Positions 16,227 through 23,066 of a DNA stretch of 32,515 nt are shown in pieces. The stretch lies in IMG/VR virus record IMGVR_UViG_3300030328_002702, positions 1 to 32,515 of that record; one strand, given 5' to 3'. Every line of letters starts with the position of its first letter. The stretch's first letter is position 1. The notes beneath the pieces are model-generated. The model had not been told where the DNA came from, made no database searches, and worked only from the letters and a program-made list of their open reading frames with translations. The DNA is from a virus. A program made the translations under genes and the position numbers.

Positions 16227-16965
16227 TTTTTATATTTCTTTTTTATTTCATTAGCTTCTAGCTCATTTTTTTCTTTCATATATTCTAACATCATAAAACA
16301 TTCATGAGCACTTAACTTAGTGATATGTTCAAATCTTCTAATATCTCCTGTAGCGAGTGAGAAAATTGCTTGATACCATCCCCATTTAGCATTAAATCCT
16401 GCTTTTGCTGTGAGGGTATTTTCTTCATTTCCTCCTTCAAATAGCGATTCATAACTACTGACAAGTCCTTTCCTAAATGATAGAAAAAAAAAACTGAGGA
16501 AATAACAGCATCCAAAGGCATCTCTAATAATCTGTCTTTTGTATCAACATTATATTCCTCTATGCTATATCTATTTCCTTTATTCTCAGTAATTGGTCTA
16601 TATAATACATTCATTGCTGTATGAATATTCTCCCAATCTCCTAAATAGGTGTCTAGGTCAATATATTCTCCAAAACTTAATTCATCTAGATCAGGAATAA
16701 AACCATATTCAACTCCATTTAGCCAGAATTTAGTAACTAAATCTGGTTTTTCAGTAAACATTTCTCCTAATATTGAAGTCACTCTATCTGCATCAGCAAA
16801 CTTAATTTTTAATACATTTTCATGACTGACCTCACAAAAGATTTCAATCATTTTAATCTGTAAAAATCTTTCATCTGCATCTTTAACATTTAATTTCACA
16901 AATTTCTGATATTTTTTCAGAGTAATTTCTGATAATTTATTTGGTATATTTAATCTCGCTTTCAT
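16223..16965 (-). CDS. Tail assembly chaperone, predicted -1 frameshift product (gpGT-like)
   Basis: Shares the N-terminus of the 217-aa chaperone but moves to the -1 frame, which is open without a stop from the T10 run to TGA 16225-16223. The -1 frame encodes AKAGFNAKWGWYQAIFSLA, then TGDIRRFEHITKLSAHECF and MLEYMKEKNELEANEIKKK. This is protein-like sequence of the type I recognise at this place in flavobacterial phages. Its TGA overlaps the next gene's start as ATGA, as expected for a real gene end. The exact slip site is not proven: T10 at 16484-16493 is the best slippery run, with GAAGAAAATA near 16430 as an alternative. Confidence 0.65.
16312..16965 (-). CDS. Tail assembly chaperone, zero-frame product, 217 aa
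   Basis: I chose ATG 16965-16963 (MKARLNIPNKLSEITLKKYQ): it follows a TCGTTATA motif, whereas the longer reading adds 19 residues across that motif. The body is helical with YGFIPDLDELSFGEYIDLDT near 108-127, and ends GDGIKQFSHSLQEILEDLN. Length, position before the tail genes and a second open frame at its 3' end fit the gpG-type tail assembly chaperone that binds the tape measure. A ten-T run lies at 16484-16493. A terminator upstream separates it from the small genes. Confidence 0.7.
   Translation of the reverse strand: MKARLNIPNKLSEITLKKYQKFVKLNVKDADERFLQIKMIEIFCEVSHENVLKIKFADADRVTSILGEMFTEKPDLVTKFWLNGVEYGFIPDLDELSFGEYIDLDTYLGDWENIHTAMNVLYRPITENKGNRYSIEEYNVDTKDRLLEMPLDAVISSVFFFYHLGKDLSVVMNRYLKEEMKKIPSQQKQDLMLNGDGIKQFSHSLQEILEDLNISLS
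16484..16493 (-). promoter_or_regulatory. Candidate slippery T10 run for -1 frameshifting
   Basis: Ten consecutive T on the coding strand, read as G-TTT-TTT-TTT-TC in frame 0 (encoding F-F-F). It satisfies the X-XXY-YYZ rule as T-TTT-TTT. The -1 frame is open from here to 16223. No stable downstream hairpin was worked out. Confidence 0.5.
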
Positions 16966-16977
16966 ATTGTATAATAG

Positions 16978-16985
16978 TATAACGA
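16978..16985 (-). promoter_or_regulatory. Class 2 motif TCGTTATA upstream of the tail operon
   Basis: TCGTTATA followed by 12 nt and the ATG at 16965. It sits about 20 nt after the terminator at 17006-17047, so the terminator ends the small-gene unit and this motif would restart transcription for the tail genes. Confidence 0.6.
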
Positions 16986-17005
16986 AATTTACGCAGAATT
17001 TTTCT

Positions 17006-17047
17006 AAAAAAAAAGGAGGCAAAGATCCTTAGACCTTTAAACCTCCT
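17006..17047 (-). terminator. Rho-independent terminator between small genes and tail operon
   Basis: On the minus strand AGGAGG pairs with CCTCCT (6 bp), and inside it AAAG pairs with CTTT across a small internal loop. Nine T follow (17014-17006). It lies 55 nt beyond the stop of the 91-aa gene and just before a class 2 motif. Confidence 0.8.
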
Positions 17048-17064
17048 ATCCAAACCACAATATC

Positions 17065-17096
17065 ACTAGATTTTGGCTAAATACTTTTCATCTAGT
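17065..17096 (-). repeat. Inverted repeat ACTAGAT / ATCTAGT
   Basis: A perfect 7-bp inverted repeat (17065-17071 and 17090-17096) with an 18-nt spacer lies between the stop of the 91-aa gene and the terminator. It has no T-tract of its own. It could be an operator-like site or extend the transcript end structure. Confidence 0.45.
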
Positions 17097-17101
17097 AAAT
17101 A

Positions 17102-17377
17102 TTATAGATGGTATTCGTTATTCTCAACATCTTCCATCATTGCATCTTCTATTGATTCTATAATTGAATTAGATAATATATGTTGAACATCTGGATTTTG
17201 TTTGCAAAACAATTCTTTCCCATCCTCTGTTGTATATGAAACTAATCTAATTTCATAATACTCTACTTTATCAGGATCAGGGGGTTGCATCCAATCTCCA
17301 GAAAATGTAGATTTCTCATATATATAATAAACCTCAAAAACATATTCATCATATTCGTAAATAAAACTATAATTCAT
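17102..17377 (-). CDS. Acidic, tyrosine-rich hypothetical protein, 91 aa
   Basis: Starts MNYSFIYEYDEYVFEVYYIY, with WMQPPDPDKVEYYEIRLVSY in the middle and an acidic helix at the end (ESIEDAMMEDVENNE). Probably beta at the N-terminus and helix at the C-terminus; no membrane segment. Its start overlaps the preceding gene by 11 nt and it is the last gene of the small-gene unit before a terminator. No family recognised. Confidence 0.6.
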   Translation of the reverse strand: MNYSFIYEYDEYVFEVYYIYEKSTFSGDWMQPPDPDKVEYYEIRLVSYTTEDGKELFCKQNPDVQHILSNSIIESIEDAMMEDVENNEYHL

Positions 17378-17639
17378 ATTCTTGATTTTTTTCTGTTGAT
17401 TTTCTGAGTTCTAATAATGCTTTATTCTTCTTATATCTTTCATCAGAAAAAGCACTTTTATAATTAATCTTATCTTCTTGCAATCTAATAACATATAAAG
17501 TAACCTCCACTAATGCCTTAGACATTTTCTTTAATTCTGGATTATCTGGTTTGAGATCAATCCACTTTTTAAGCTGTCCTGATAATAATAGCATATTACT
17601 ATAATATTTTAAATCCTGTAAGTTTTCTATTTTATCCAT
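17367..17639 (-). CDS. Helical hypothetical protein, 90 aa
   Basis: Starts MDKIENLQDLKYYSNMLLLS and is predicted all helical, with LVEVTLYVIRLQEDKINYKSA-type heptad content in the second half and a basic C-terminus. No catalytic motif. It overlaps the 91-aa gene by 11 nt and follows the 71-aa gene by 12 nt. Function unknown. Confidence 0.6.
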   Translation of the reverse strand: MDKIENLQDLKYYSNMLLLSGQLKKWIDLKPDNPELKKMSKALVEVTLYVIRLQEDKINYKSAFSDERYKKNKALLELRKSTEKNQEYEL

Positions 17640-17651
17640 AATACTAAATTA

Positions 17652-17867
17652 TCATTTAATTAAATCTAAGTCAAGCTGATCAGCAACATAATTAATATGT
17701 TTTTGAGTTGTCTGTGACCAATATCCTATTTGAAATAATTTATCTCCTGCAATCATAGCAACATGAGTGTTATAAGACCAGACCTCATTTCCTCTAATTG
17801 ATAGGTTTTGTTTATACTTATCTAATGTGTAGATATTATTGGATGTTTGTGAGTATACTTTTTGCAT
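17652..17867 (-). CDS. Small hypothetical protein, 71 aa
   Basis: I start at Met 17867 (MQKVYSQTSNNIYTLDKYKQ) rather than 16 codons upstream, because the shorter form removes most of the overlap with the 48-aa gene. The segment VWSYNTHVAMIAGDKLFQIG followed by YWSQTTQKHINYVADQL is one I recognise as a recurrent phage protein with a strand-strand-helix pattern. No function is known to me. Confidence 0.6.
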   Translation of the reverse strand: MQKVYSQTSNNIYTLDKYKQNLSIRGNEVWSYNTHVAMIAGDKLFQIGYWSQTTQKHINYVADQLDLDLIK

Positions 17868-17982
17868 TATATAATTTGTTTTGTAGTTTATTAAATTCTT
17901 CTTTTGAACTAGCATATCTCATAGCTAATTCTATTATTCTGATTTCATCTTTAAGATCATCAGCTTGTGTTCTTATTTTCAT
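17836..17982 (-). CDS. Small helical protein, 48 aa
   Basis: ATG 17982-17980 overlaps the upstream TGA as ATGA. The peptide runs MKIRTQADDLKDEIRIIELA and continues with KEEFNKLQNKLYNAKSIL, a helical, probably coiled-coil sequence. Its last 32 nt overlap the 71-aa gene. It fills the gap between two accepted genes. No function recognised. Confidence 0.6.
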   Translation of the reverse strand: MKIRTQADDLKDEIRIIELAMRYASSKEEFNKLQNKLYNAKSILTNIQ

Positions 17983-18221
17983 ATTTCTTTTTTATCATTA
18001 ACTAATAATTTAACCCAGTTATGTTCTGGCTCAAATGGAACATCCCACATTCTGCCTGTCATCTCAAATTCATAAGGAGGTGCATAAGGATCTTCTTGCC
18101 AATCAACATTTACATATTTATCCTTAAATTTTTCAATGGCTTCTTCTTTTGAATTTGCCCATAAAGTAATACTTGTTTTTACTTCAATTTCAAAATATTT
18201 TCTTTTATCTATATCACTCAT
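17979..18221 (-). CDS. Small hypothetical protein, 80 aa
   Basis: Starts MSDIDKRKYFEIEVKTSITL, with WANSKEEAIEKFKDKYVNVD and then an acidic Pro-rich stretch (WQEDPYAPPYEFE). The first half resembles a beta-strand plus helix unit (an ExxxxTxxxxxANSxEEAxE pattern) seen in many small phage proteins. Overlaps its neighbours by 4 nt on each side. No specific role. Confidence 0.6.
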   Translation of the reverse strand: MSDIDKRKYFEIEVKTSITLWANSKEEAIEKFKDKYVNVDWQEDPYAPPYEFEMTGRMWDVPFEPEHNWVKLLVNDKKEI

Positions 18222-18511
18222 AACTTATAAAAATTATTAATTGTTTCTGTTTTTGTTAAACCTAATTCTTTATTTAATTTTCTTTGTTCTTTAGTATCTA
18301 AATATTTTCTAGATACTGGTTGTTGCCAATCAAAATTAGAACATATAACCCTGTCATGCTCTAACCAGTTTTTACTAAACTTGACTGCTAAATCATTTAA
18401 AGTATTATCTATAATAAAATCTTTTACTGGCTTCCAAACTAAAGACAATTCATTATTCATATCAGCCATTGCGATTTCAAATACTTTTCTAGTGTTAGGT
18501 TTCTGATTCAT
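18218..18511 (-). CDS. Hypothetical protein with a near-leaderless start, 97 aa
   Basis: Starts MNQKPNTRKVFEIAMADMNN. Helical, with HDRVICSNFDWQQPVSRKYL near 52-71 and a basic C-terminus. No family recognised. It opens the small-gene unit that ends at the 17006-17047 terminator. A class 1 promoter lies directly in front: the -7 element (18516-18523) ends only 4 nt before the ATG, so the predicted transcript begins at or beside the start codon. Confidence 0.6.
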   Translation of the reverse strand: MNQKPNTRKVFEIAMADMNNELSLVWKPVKDFIIDNTLNDLAVKFSKNWLEHDRVICSNFDWQQPVSRKYLDTKEQRKLNKELGLTKTETINNFYKL

Positions 18512-18515
18512 ATGT

Positions 18516-18546
18516 TAAATATAACAATTCTTAGGTTATAAACAAA
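18516..18546 (-). promoter_or_regulatory. Class 1 (Bacteroidota) promoter for the small-gene unit
   Basis: TTTG (18546-18543), a 19-nt spacer and TATATTTA (18523-18516) on the minus strand, against the consensus TTTG-N19-TAnnTTTG. The upstream box sits in TTAAATTTTTTGTTTATA, shared with other phage promoters. TTGTTATA inside the spacer/-7 region is also one mismatch from the class 2 motif. Confidence 0.65.
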
Positions 18547-18564
18547 AAATTTAATAAATATTTT

Positions 18565-18603
18565 AGATCTAACAGGAATTTGCAACTTCATTCTGCTAGA
18601 CCT
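18565..18603 (-). ncRNA. Structured RNA element downstream of the tRNA
   Basis: On the minus strand 18603-18590 pairs with 18579-18565 in a 14-bp stem with one bulge and two G-T pairs, closed by a 10-nt loop (GAAGTTGCAA). A smaller hairpin ACATA/TATGT lies just upstream. The region between tRNA and gene (18547-18667) has no open frame. The loop and 3' arm (AAGTTGC, TCCTGTT-GATC) resemble the element at 27775-27840. Function unknown. Confidence 0.45.
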
Positions 18604-18667
18604 ATGGCTCACATATCAGCTTGTTATGTATTATAGCTAATTAACAAAACAAACTTTTTGCCTTTAG

Positions 18668-18742
<75 letters not shown>

Positions 18743-18748
18743 AATCTT

Positions 18749-19072
18749 TTATCCTCTTTTACTTAAAACCTTATCCCATTCAGCTTTTATACTTTCAGAA
18801 TATACCTGTCTGCAATGATCTTCAATTTCTCTTTTTTCTGTATGAGGAATATCTAGACCATTTATATAATCAAACTTTTCAACTATTGATAAACAATAAC
18901 TATTTGCATAATGATTATATTCTCCTTCTTCATTGTGGATTTGATAATTTCCCTCTGCAACTTCTGTGAGGAAATTTCTAATTTGAAATATGTCTAAAAC
19001 TATTTCTGCATCTTGACCTGTTACTATTTTTCGCATGTCAATTTTATTATTTGTAATATACTTATTGAACAC
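18749..19072 (-). CDS. Hypothetical protein, 107 aa
   Basis: The reading from ATG 19072 begins MFNKYITNNKIDMRKIVTGQ; Met13 (MRKIVTG, 19036) is an alternative start. The protein is helical: AEIVLDIFQIRNFLTEVAEG near 23-42, with HYANSYCLSIVEKFDYINGL after. It ends KAEWDKVLSKRG. No family recognised. It is preceded by the best class 1 promoter of the window and followed by the tRNA, so it heads a short early unit. Confidence 0.6.
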   Translation of the reverse strand: MFNKYITNNKIDMRKIVTGQDAEIVLDIFQIRNFLTEVAEGNYQIHNEEGEYNHYANSYCLSIVEKFDYINGLDIPHTEKREIEDHCRQVYSESIKAEWDKVLSKRG

Positions 19073-19093
19073 TTATAATTTTTAAATTCTTTA

Positions 19094-19124
19094 CAAACAT
19101 AACACAATATAAGTTATAAACAAA
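19094..19124 (-). promoter_or_regulatory. Class 1 (Bacteroidota) promoter, perfect match
   Basis: TTTG (19124-19121), exactly 19 nt, then TATGTTTG (19101-19094), a full match to TTTG-N19-TAnnTTTG. It lies in the 69-nt gap after the terminase stop, with the shared upstream block TTAAATATTTTGTTTATA. It drives the 107-aa gene and tRNA; predicted start near 19088. Confidence 0.82.
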
Positions 19125-19141
19125 ATATTTAATAACTTTTT

Positions 19142-20305
19142 TTATTGAATAGCATATTTCCCAAAATTTGGTCTAGATAATATGGAGTAAGTCGCATATC
19201 TACATGGATCAATAATATGGTTATGCAAATCCTCTGCTATATTAATTAGCTTTCCAGATTTATCTTCTTTCCATTTATAATTCCTAAATTCCTGAATTGC
19301 ATTATTAGAATTACTTGTAATATGAATCTTATATCTTTTCAATAAATCTATGCCTGCATTTACAGAATCTCTGCCTTTTATACTCCCATGAATATTATGC
19401 CCCATTCTTCTCAATTCAGAAATTAATCTTGGCTCTGAGCTGTCTGCATAAATAGGATGTGAACTCAAATTCTCAGATCTTAAAAACTGATTAATATCAT
19501 TTGTTGTCATTTGTGTTCTATATAGATGCTCATGAATATAAAGATTATGGTCTAATGTATAAACAGAAACCAAAGTTGTAGGGTCATGGGTATATCCAAA
19601 GTCCATTCCATATGCTATTAATTTAGCTTCATCAGGAACTTTATTAATCTCAACATATCTAAAGATAGTTCTTCTAGAACTTGACCTTTCTCCTAATCCA
19701 TATATTTGCCAATATTGTTCATCTGTATCTTTTAATCTTTCTATTTCTTCTCTAATTGAATCTTCTAAAAAAGGATTATCTAAATATGTAGTTTTATAAA
19801 ACTCGCAATCTTTTCTTGGTATGACCTTATCATATATCCAATGATATTCATCAGATGGATTAAAATCAATTATTATTTTTTCCTGAGTTCTAAATATAAG
19901 CTGTTGCCAATCCTCCCAATATAATTCATTCGCTTCGTTAATAAAAAGCAAATCCCTTTTTCGCCCTCTGATTTTCTGGCTCTGATCTAAGCTAGTAAAT
20001 TCAACTAAATTCCCAAATAGATTATATTCTGAATTAGATTTATTATGATATTCCTCTCTATATATTTGATGACTTCTAAGGATATGAAGAAAATCCCTAA
20101 GAACTGTTGCTCTTAAACTTGGAAATGTTTTTCTGCATATAGTGACAATCTTTCCAGAATTATTAGTGCAATATTTAAAAATGATATATAAAAGAATATT
20201 ATAAGTTTTGCCTGATCTAGTTCCTCCCTGCTCAACTATAATTTTTGATTCACTATTCTCTAGATGCTTATAAACAATATTAGTCTGTATCTTCTGTTTT
20301 ATCAA
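19142..20305 (-). CDS. terL: Terminase large subunit, 387 aa
   Basis: Walker A GGTRSGKT is at residues 27-34. Walker B with catalytic Glu is LLFINE at 119-124. The coupling motif region follows at IIIDFNPSDEYHW near 144-156. The nuclease domain starts with GMDFGYTHDPT (233-243, first acidic residue Asp235) and continues with YADSSEP (286-292). Length and motif order match PBSX/XtmB-type large terminases. The start overlaps the small terminase gene by 26 nt. Powers DNA packaging through the portal and cuts the concatemer. Confidence 0.93.
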   Translation of the reverse strand: MIKQKIQTNIVYKHLENSESKIIVEQGGTRSGKTYNILLYIIFKYCTNNSGKIVTICRKTFPSLRATVLRDFLHILRSHQIYREEYHNKSNSEYNLFGNLVEFTSLDQSQKIRGRKRDLLFINEANELYWEDWQQLIFRTQEKIIIDFNPSDEYHWIYDKVIPRKDCEFYKTTYLDNPFLEDSIREEIERLKDTDEQYWQIYGLGERSSSRRTIFRYVEINKVPDEAKLIAYGMDFGYTHDPTTLVSVYTLDHNLYIHEHLYRTQMTTNDINQFLRSENLSSHPIYADSSEPRLISELRRMGHNIHGSIKGRDSVNAGIDLLKRYKIHITSNSNNAIQEFRNYKWKEDKSGKLINIAEDLHNHIIDPCRYATYSILSRPNFGKYAIQ

Positions 20306-20639
20306 TTATCTCAATTTGAAAGTTAGTAGGCATTCCATCAGCTCCTGTAATCTCCTGTCTTTCTATATAACCTCTTTTTTTGCCTTTGGTCTTTAAATAG
20401 AAAATTGTCGCTGTTGTTGAATTATCTGCTATCTGTCTATGTAATTGACTTTCTACAAAATCTAATGCGATATTATCAATGTCCTGAACTTTCTGAGCAA
20501 AATCATCATCTTCTTTCATCCACTTATAAAAAGTGCTTCTAGGTATATCTGCTTTCTTGCAAGCCATATTGACAACCCCTAAACTCTGCTCTAATGCTTT
20601 TAAAACTGATTCCTTTTTTATGTGTCTACTTTTGTCCAT
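20280..20639 (-). CDS. terS: Terminase small subunit, 119 aa
   Basis: Starts MDKSRHIKKESVLKALEQSL. Residues 14-48 form a helix-turn-helix (VLKALEQSLGVVNMACKKAD then IPRSTFYKWMKED), followed by a helical oligomerisation region with LHRQIADNSTTATIFYLKTK near 67-86. HTH followed by an NxTATIFYLK-like segment is typical of phage small terminases. It overlaps terL by 26 nt and starts within 1 nt of the glycosyltransferase stop. Recognises the packaging site. Confidence 0.85.
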   Translation of the reverse strand: MDKSRHIKKESVLKALEQSLGVVNMACKKADIPRSTFYKWMKEDDDFAQKVQDIDNIALDFVESQLHRQIADNSTTATIFYLKTKGKKRGYIERQEITGADGMPTNFQIEIIDKTEDTD

Positions 20640-21355
20640 TATAGATTTAATTTTATTGTAAATTCATTTGCTTTTCTTTTGACCTGAGAAATCATTGATG
20701 GATATAATTTAATCAAATCTTTAATCGCTTTTCTTTCTATTTGAATTGTCCTATAATCTTTGCAACCTCCATCCTGAGTCCAATGATCATTCTCCCAATG
20801 TAAATATCTAATTCCTAAAATTCCCCCTTTGTCTTTTATATGTCTAAGGCAAATTTCATAATCTTCTTTAACTACAAAATTTTCATCAAAATAATATTCT
20901 CCATCATTTATAATTCCCATGAGAGATGCAGTAACATATGTTCTGGTTAATATAGGTTTATAGGGGTATGATCCTCTAGGGCTTGATTCTGTTCTTGTTC
21001 CCCAAATCTTATATCCCATTTGCTCACATAAATCAAAATATTTTAAAAATTCTTCCATCCAAAAACCCTGATCTTTTATTTGTACTTTTCTAGTATTTCT
21101 TTTATCTAAAAAATTATAACCAACATTCTTAGCATCATCATCAATCATAACTACCCATTTCTCTTTGCTATTTTTTAAAATCCAATTTCTAGTAGGTGTA
21201 ATCCCTCTCACTTCTTTTGGAATGCAAACTATATTTTTAACTAATCCTTTATATTGATGATATTCACTTTCAGGAATAAAAAAAGTAGCATCAGGTAATA
21301 TTTTATTAGTGCTAGTTAATCCTGCTCTGCTTTTACTTGGTACTGCTATTAACAT
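20639..21355 (-). CDS. TET-associated glycosyltransferase (TAGT)-like protein, 238 aa
   Basis: Starts MLIAVPSKSRAGLTSTNKIL, a nucleotide-sugar-binding-type first strand and loop. VVMIDDDA (68-75) is the DxD-like metal/nucleotide site. KEDYEICLRH lies at 163-172 and HWENDHW near 186-192. This is the pattern of the TAGT family, linked to base hypermodification in phages and usually adjacent to terminase or ParB genes, as here. No TET/JBP hydroxylase or pyrimidine hydroxymethylase is recognisable in the window, so the acceptor is unclear. It overlaps the ParB-like gene by 23 nt. Confidence 0.75.
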   Translation of the reverse strand: MLIAVPSKSRAGLTSTNKILPDATFFIPESEYHQYKGLVKNIVCIPKEVRGITPTRNWILKNSKEKWVVMIDDDAKNVGYNFLDKRNTRKVQIKDQGFWMEEFLKYFDLCEQMGYKIWGTRTESSPRGSYPYKPILTRTYVTASLMGIINDGEYYFDENFVVKEDYEICLRHIKDKGGILGIRYLHWENDHWTQDGGCKDYRTIQIERKAIKDLIKLYPSMISQVKRKANEFTIKLNL

Positions 21356-21959
21356 TTAATCTTTTTTTAAATTCATCCCAATATAAAACTCTTTCTAAAC
21401 TTACAGCATCAAATCCACTTCCTTTTTTATAACCTCCTCGCCTGACCATTTTTAATTTTAATATTTCTTTTAACTCCTCCCAATCTACTGAATTTGGCTC
21501 AGCCATAATTAATATATATTCTTTTGGTGGAACTAATTGAACTGACTGAGGTAATTCAATTTCATCATCATCTTCTAAATTATCTATCTGATCATTTATT
21601 GGAAGGTCTAAACCCCAATCTTCTAAGAGATCAACATCCCATTCATTTGCTAATATATCCCAATCCCAATCTCCAAAAGATGAATTGTCTTTTATTATAA
21701 ATTCTTTTTTCTGATCCTCTGTCAAATCATCTGCCTGTATAACATATATTTCCTTTAGTCCTGATTCTATACAAGCTTTGTATCTCATATTTCCCCCTAG
21801 AATTATATTGTTTTCATCTACAACAATTGGTCTAAGTTTTAACATTTCTGGAAAATCTTTTATTGACTTTACTAACTTATCAAATTTAGCACCCTTTATA
21901 AATCTAGGATTTTCAGGATTCATTTTTATTTTATGTGTTTTAACTTTTACAGGTTTCAT
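21333..21959 (-). CDS. ParB/sulfiredoxin-fold protein, 208 aa
   Basis: I chose ATG 21959-21957 (MKPVKVKTHKIKMNPENPRF), which follows a TCGTTATA motif; the longer form adds nine residues across that motif. ParB-type boxes: NPENPR at 14-19 and GGNMRYKA at 55-62, the latter forming the nucleotide-binding loop. After residue 90 come DNSSFGDWDWDILANEWDVD and an acidic linker, then a C-terminal helical part. Such phage ParB-like proteins are often found next to terminase or DNA-modification genes. Function here is probably DNA binding linked to packaging or modification, not partition. Confidence 0.75.
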   Translation of the reverse strand: MKPVKVKTHKIKMNPENPRFIKGAKFDKLVKSIKDFPEMLKLRPIVVDENNIILGGNMRYKACIESGLKEIYVIQADDLTEDQKKEFIIKDNSSFGDWDWDILANEWDVDLLEDWGLDLPINDQIDNLEDDDEIELPQSVQLVPPKEYILIMAEPNSVDWEELKEILKLKMVRRGGYKKGSGFDAVSLERVLYWDEFKKRLNVNSSTK

Positions 21960-21963
21960 ATTA

Positions 21964-22347
21964 TTATAACGAGTTTTGGCAATCATTTAACTTAGATTCT
22001 AATAATTTACATTTATTTTCTAAATAGTGAACTCTATCAATCTGATCTAGATTTAATTTACTTCTAAATGTAAAAAGTTTTTCTATCTCATTTAATTTCT
22101 TATTTGTCTTTTTATACATTTTATAATTATTAACTGAGTGAATGCAAGTAGCATGGGTCATTGTTTTATTATTTTCTGCAAAAAATTTAGCAATTAAAGT
22201 CCACCTCATATTTAATTTTTCTCTTAATAAATAACAAAGTAATGATCTAAATTCTATTTGATTTTTTCTTCTATTATTTTCAAAAATATTAACTCCAGAT
22301 TCTTTAATAATTCTTTTAGCAATTTGTATAGGTTTTAAATTCTTCAT
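21964..22347 (-). CDS. DnaA domain IV-like DNA-binding protein, 127 aa
   Basis: Residues 33-76 read FRSLLCYLLREKLNMRWTLI then AKFFAENNKTMTHATCIHSV, closely following the helix-turn-helix of DnaA domain IV (signature region with T-H-x-T-x-x-H). The rest is a basic helical tail. No AAA+ domain is present, so it would bind DNA as a stand-alone module, perhaps recruiting host replication proteins to the phage origin. Its ATG overlaps the exonuclease stop by 4 nt. Confidence 0.65.
   Translation of the reverse strand: MKNLKPIQIAKRIIKESGVNIFENNRRKNQIEFRSLLCYLLREKLNMRWTLIAKFFAENNKTMTHATCIHSVNNYKMYKKTNKKLNEIEKLFTFRSKLNLDQIDRVHYLENKCKLLESKLNDCQNSL
21965..21972 (-). promoter_or_regulatory. Class 2 motif TCGTTATA upstream of ParB/terminase
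   Basis: TCGTTATA, then ATAAT, then ATG at 21959. It lies in the last codons of the DnaA-like gene, whose stop TAA overlaps the motif end. It would start the packaging unit. Confidence 0.55.
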
Positions 22348-23066
22348 GTTCTTAATTTTAACAGGTTATAGCACTCAATATATTTTAATTTGGCTTTACC
22401 TTTGTACTCTGTAATAAATAACTCATACAGCTTTTTTGTGTATTGATATTTAGTTGTGCAATTTATAAAATATTTTTCAGCAAACTTTTTGCCCTTACCT
22501 TTAAAGTAATTGACATTGTCAGCTACATCTCCAACTATGCATTGCTCATAAAAATTATATAGAGCATCTGATTCACTAATGTCTAAAATTACTTTATGCT
22601 TATAATGATAATTGTAAAGTAAACATGGAAACTGCTTATAATCCTTATCAATACTTACAATCATGACTTCATCTCTACCAAATTCATCACTTAATTTTTT
22701 CCAATATCTAGCAACCAAATCATCTGTCTCCATTCCAAAGCAATATTTACTATCATAATTATCTTTTACATATTGATGCATAGGGTGTAATAATGGTGGA
22801 AGAACTTGTTTCTTTCTATTAGCTTTATAATCAGGTGTTAGCTGTTTTCTAAAATTTCCTTTTGATCCATTGAATGTAACAATAGAATCAATTGTATATA
22901 ATTCTTCCAAATCATTTACAATCTTCATATATTGTTCATTAAATTTGTTTATACTATCCTCCATGTTAGTATAAAAATTATCTGGATATAAATGATAGTT
23001 AGTATCATTCTTTGACCTATAGCAACTAGCAAAGATCAAGCTGTCTGCATCTATTAATAAAATCAT
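22344..23066 (-). CDS. 5'-3' exonuclease / flap endonuclease-like protein, 240 aa
   Basis: I chose Met 23066 (MILLIDADSLIF) because it overlaps the upstream TGA as ATGA; a longer reading would add 18 residues inside that gene. FEN-type active-site acids: D6 and D8 (LIDADS), YKANRK at 80-85, METDDL at 112-117, SIDKDYKQ at 139-146, and GDVADN at 179-184 followed by GKGKKFAEK. Length and order fit T4 RNase H/T5 exonuclease-type enzymes that remove RNA primers and flaps. Lies in the replication block beside the DnaA-like protein. Confidence 0.85.
   Translation of the reverse strand: MILLIDADSLIFASCYRSKNDTNYHLYPDNFYTNMEDSINKFNEQYMKIVNDLEELYTIDSIVTFNGSKGNFRKQLTPDYKANRKKQVLPPLLHPMHQYVKDNYDSKYCFGMETDDLVARYWKKLSDEFGRDEVMIVSIDKDYKQFPCLLYNYHYKHKVILDISESDALYNFYEQCIVGDVADNVNYFKGKGKKFAEKYFINCTTKYQYTKKLYELFITEYKGKAKLKYIECYNLLKLRT

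Noticed and set aside
18604-18667. Another tRNA between the fMet tRNA and the hairpin
   Set aside because: No acceptor stem or T-loop could be formed; only a small ACATA/TATGT hairpin is seen.
21333-21959. Plasmid-type partition system (ParA/ParB)
   Set aside because: No ParA is present and the ParB-like protein lies in a terminase/TAGT unit, so a packaging or modification role is more likely.
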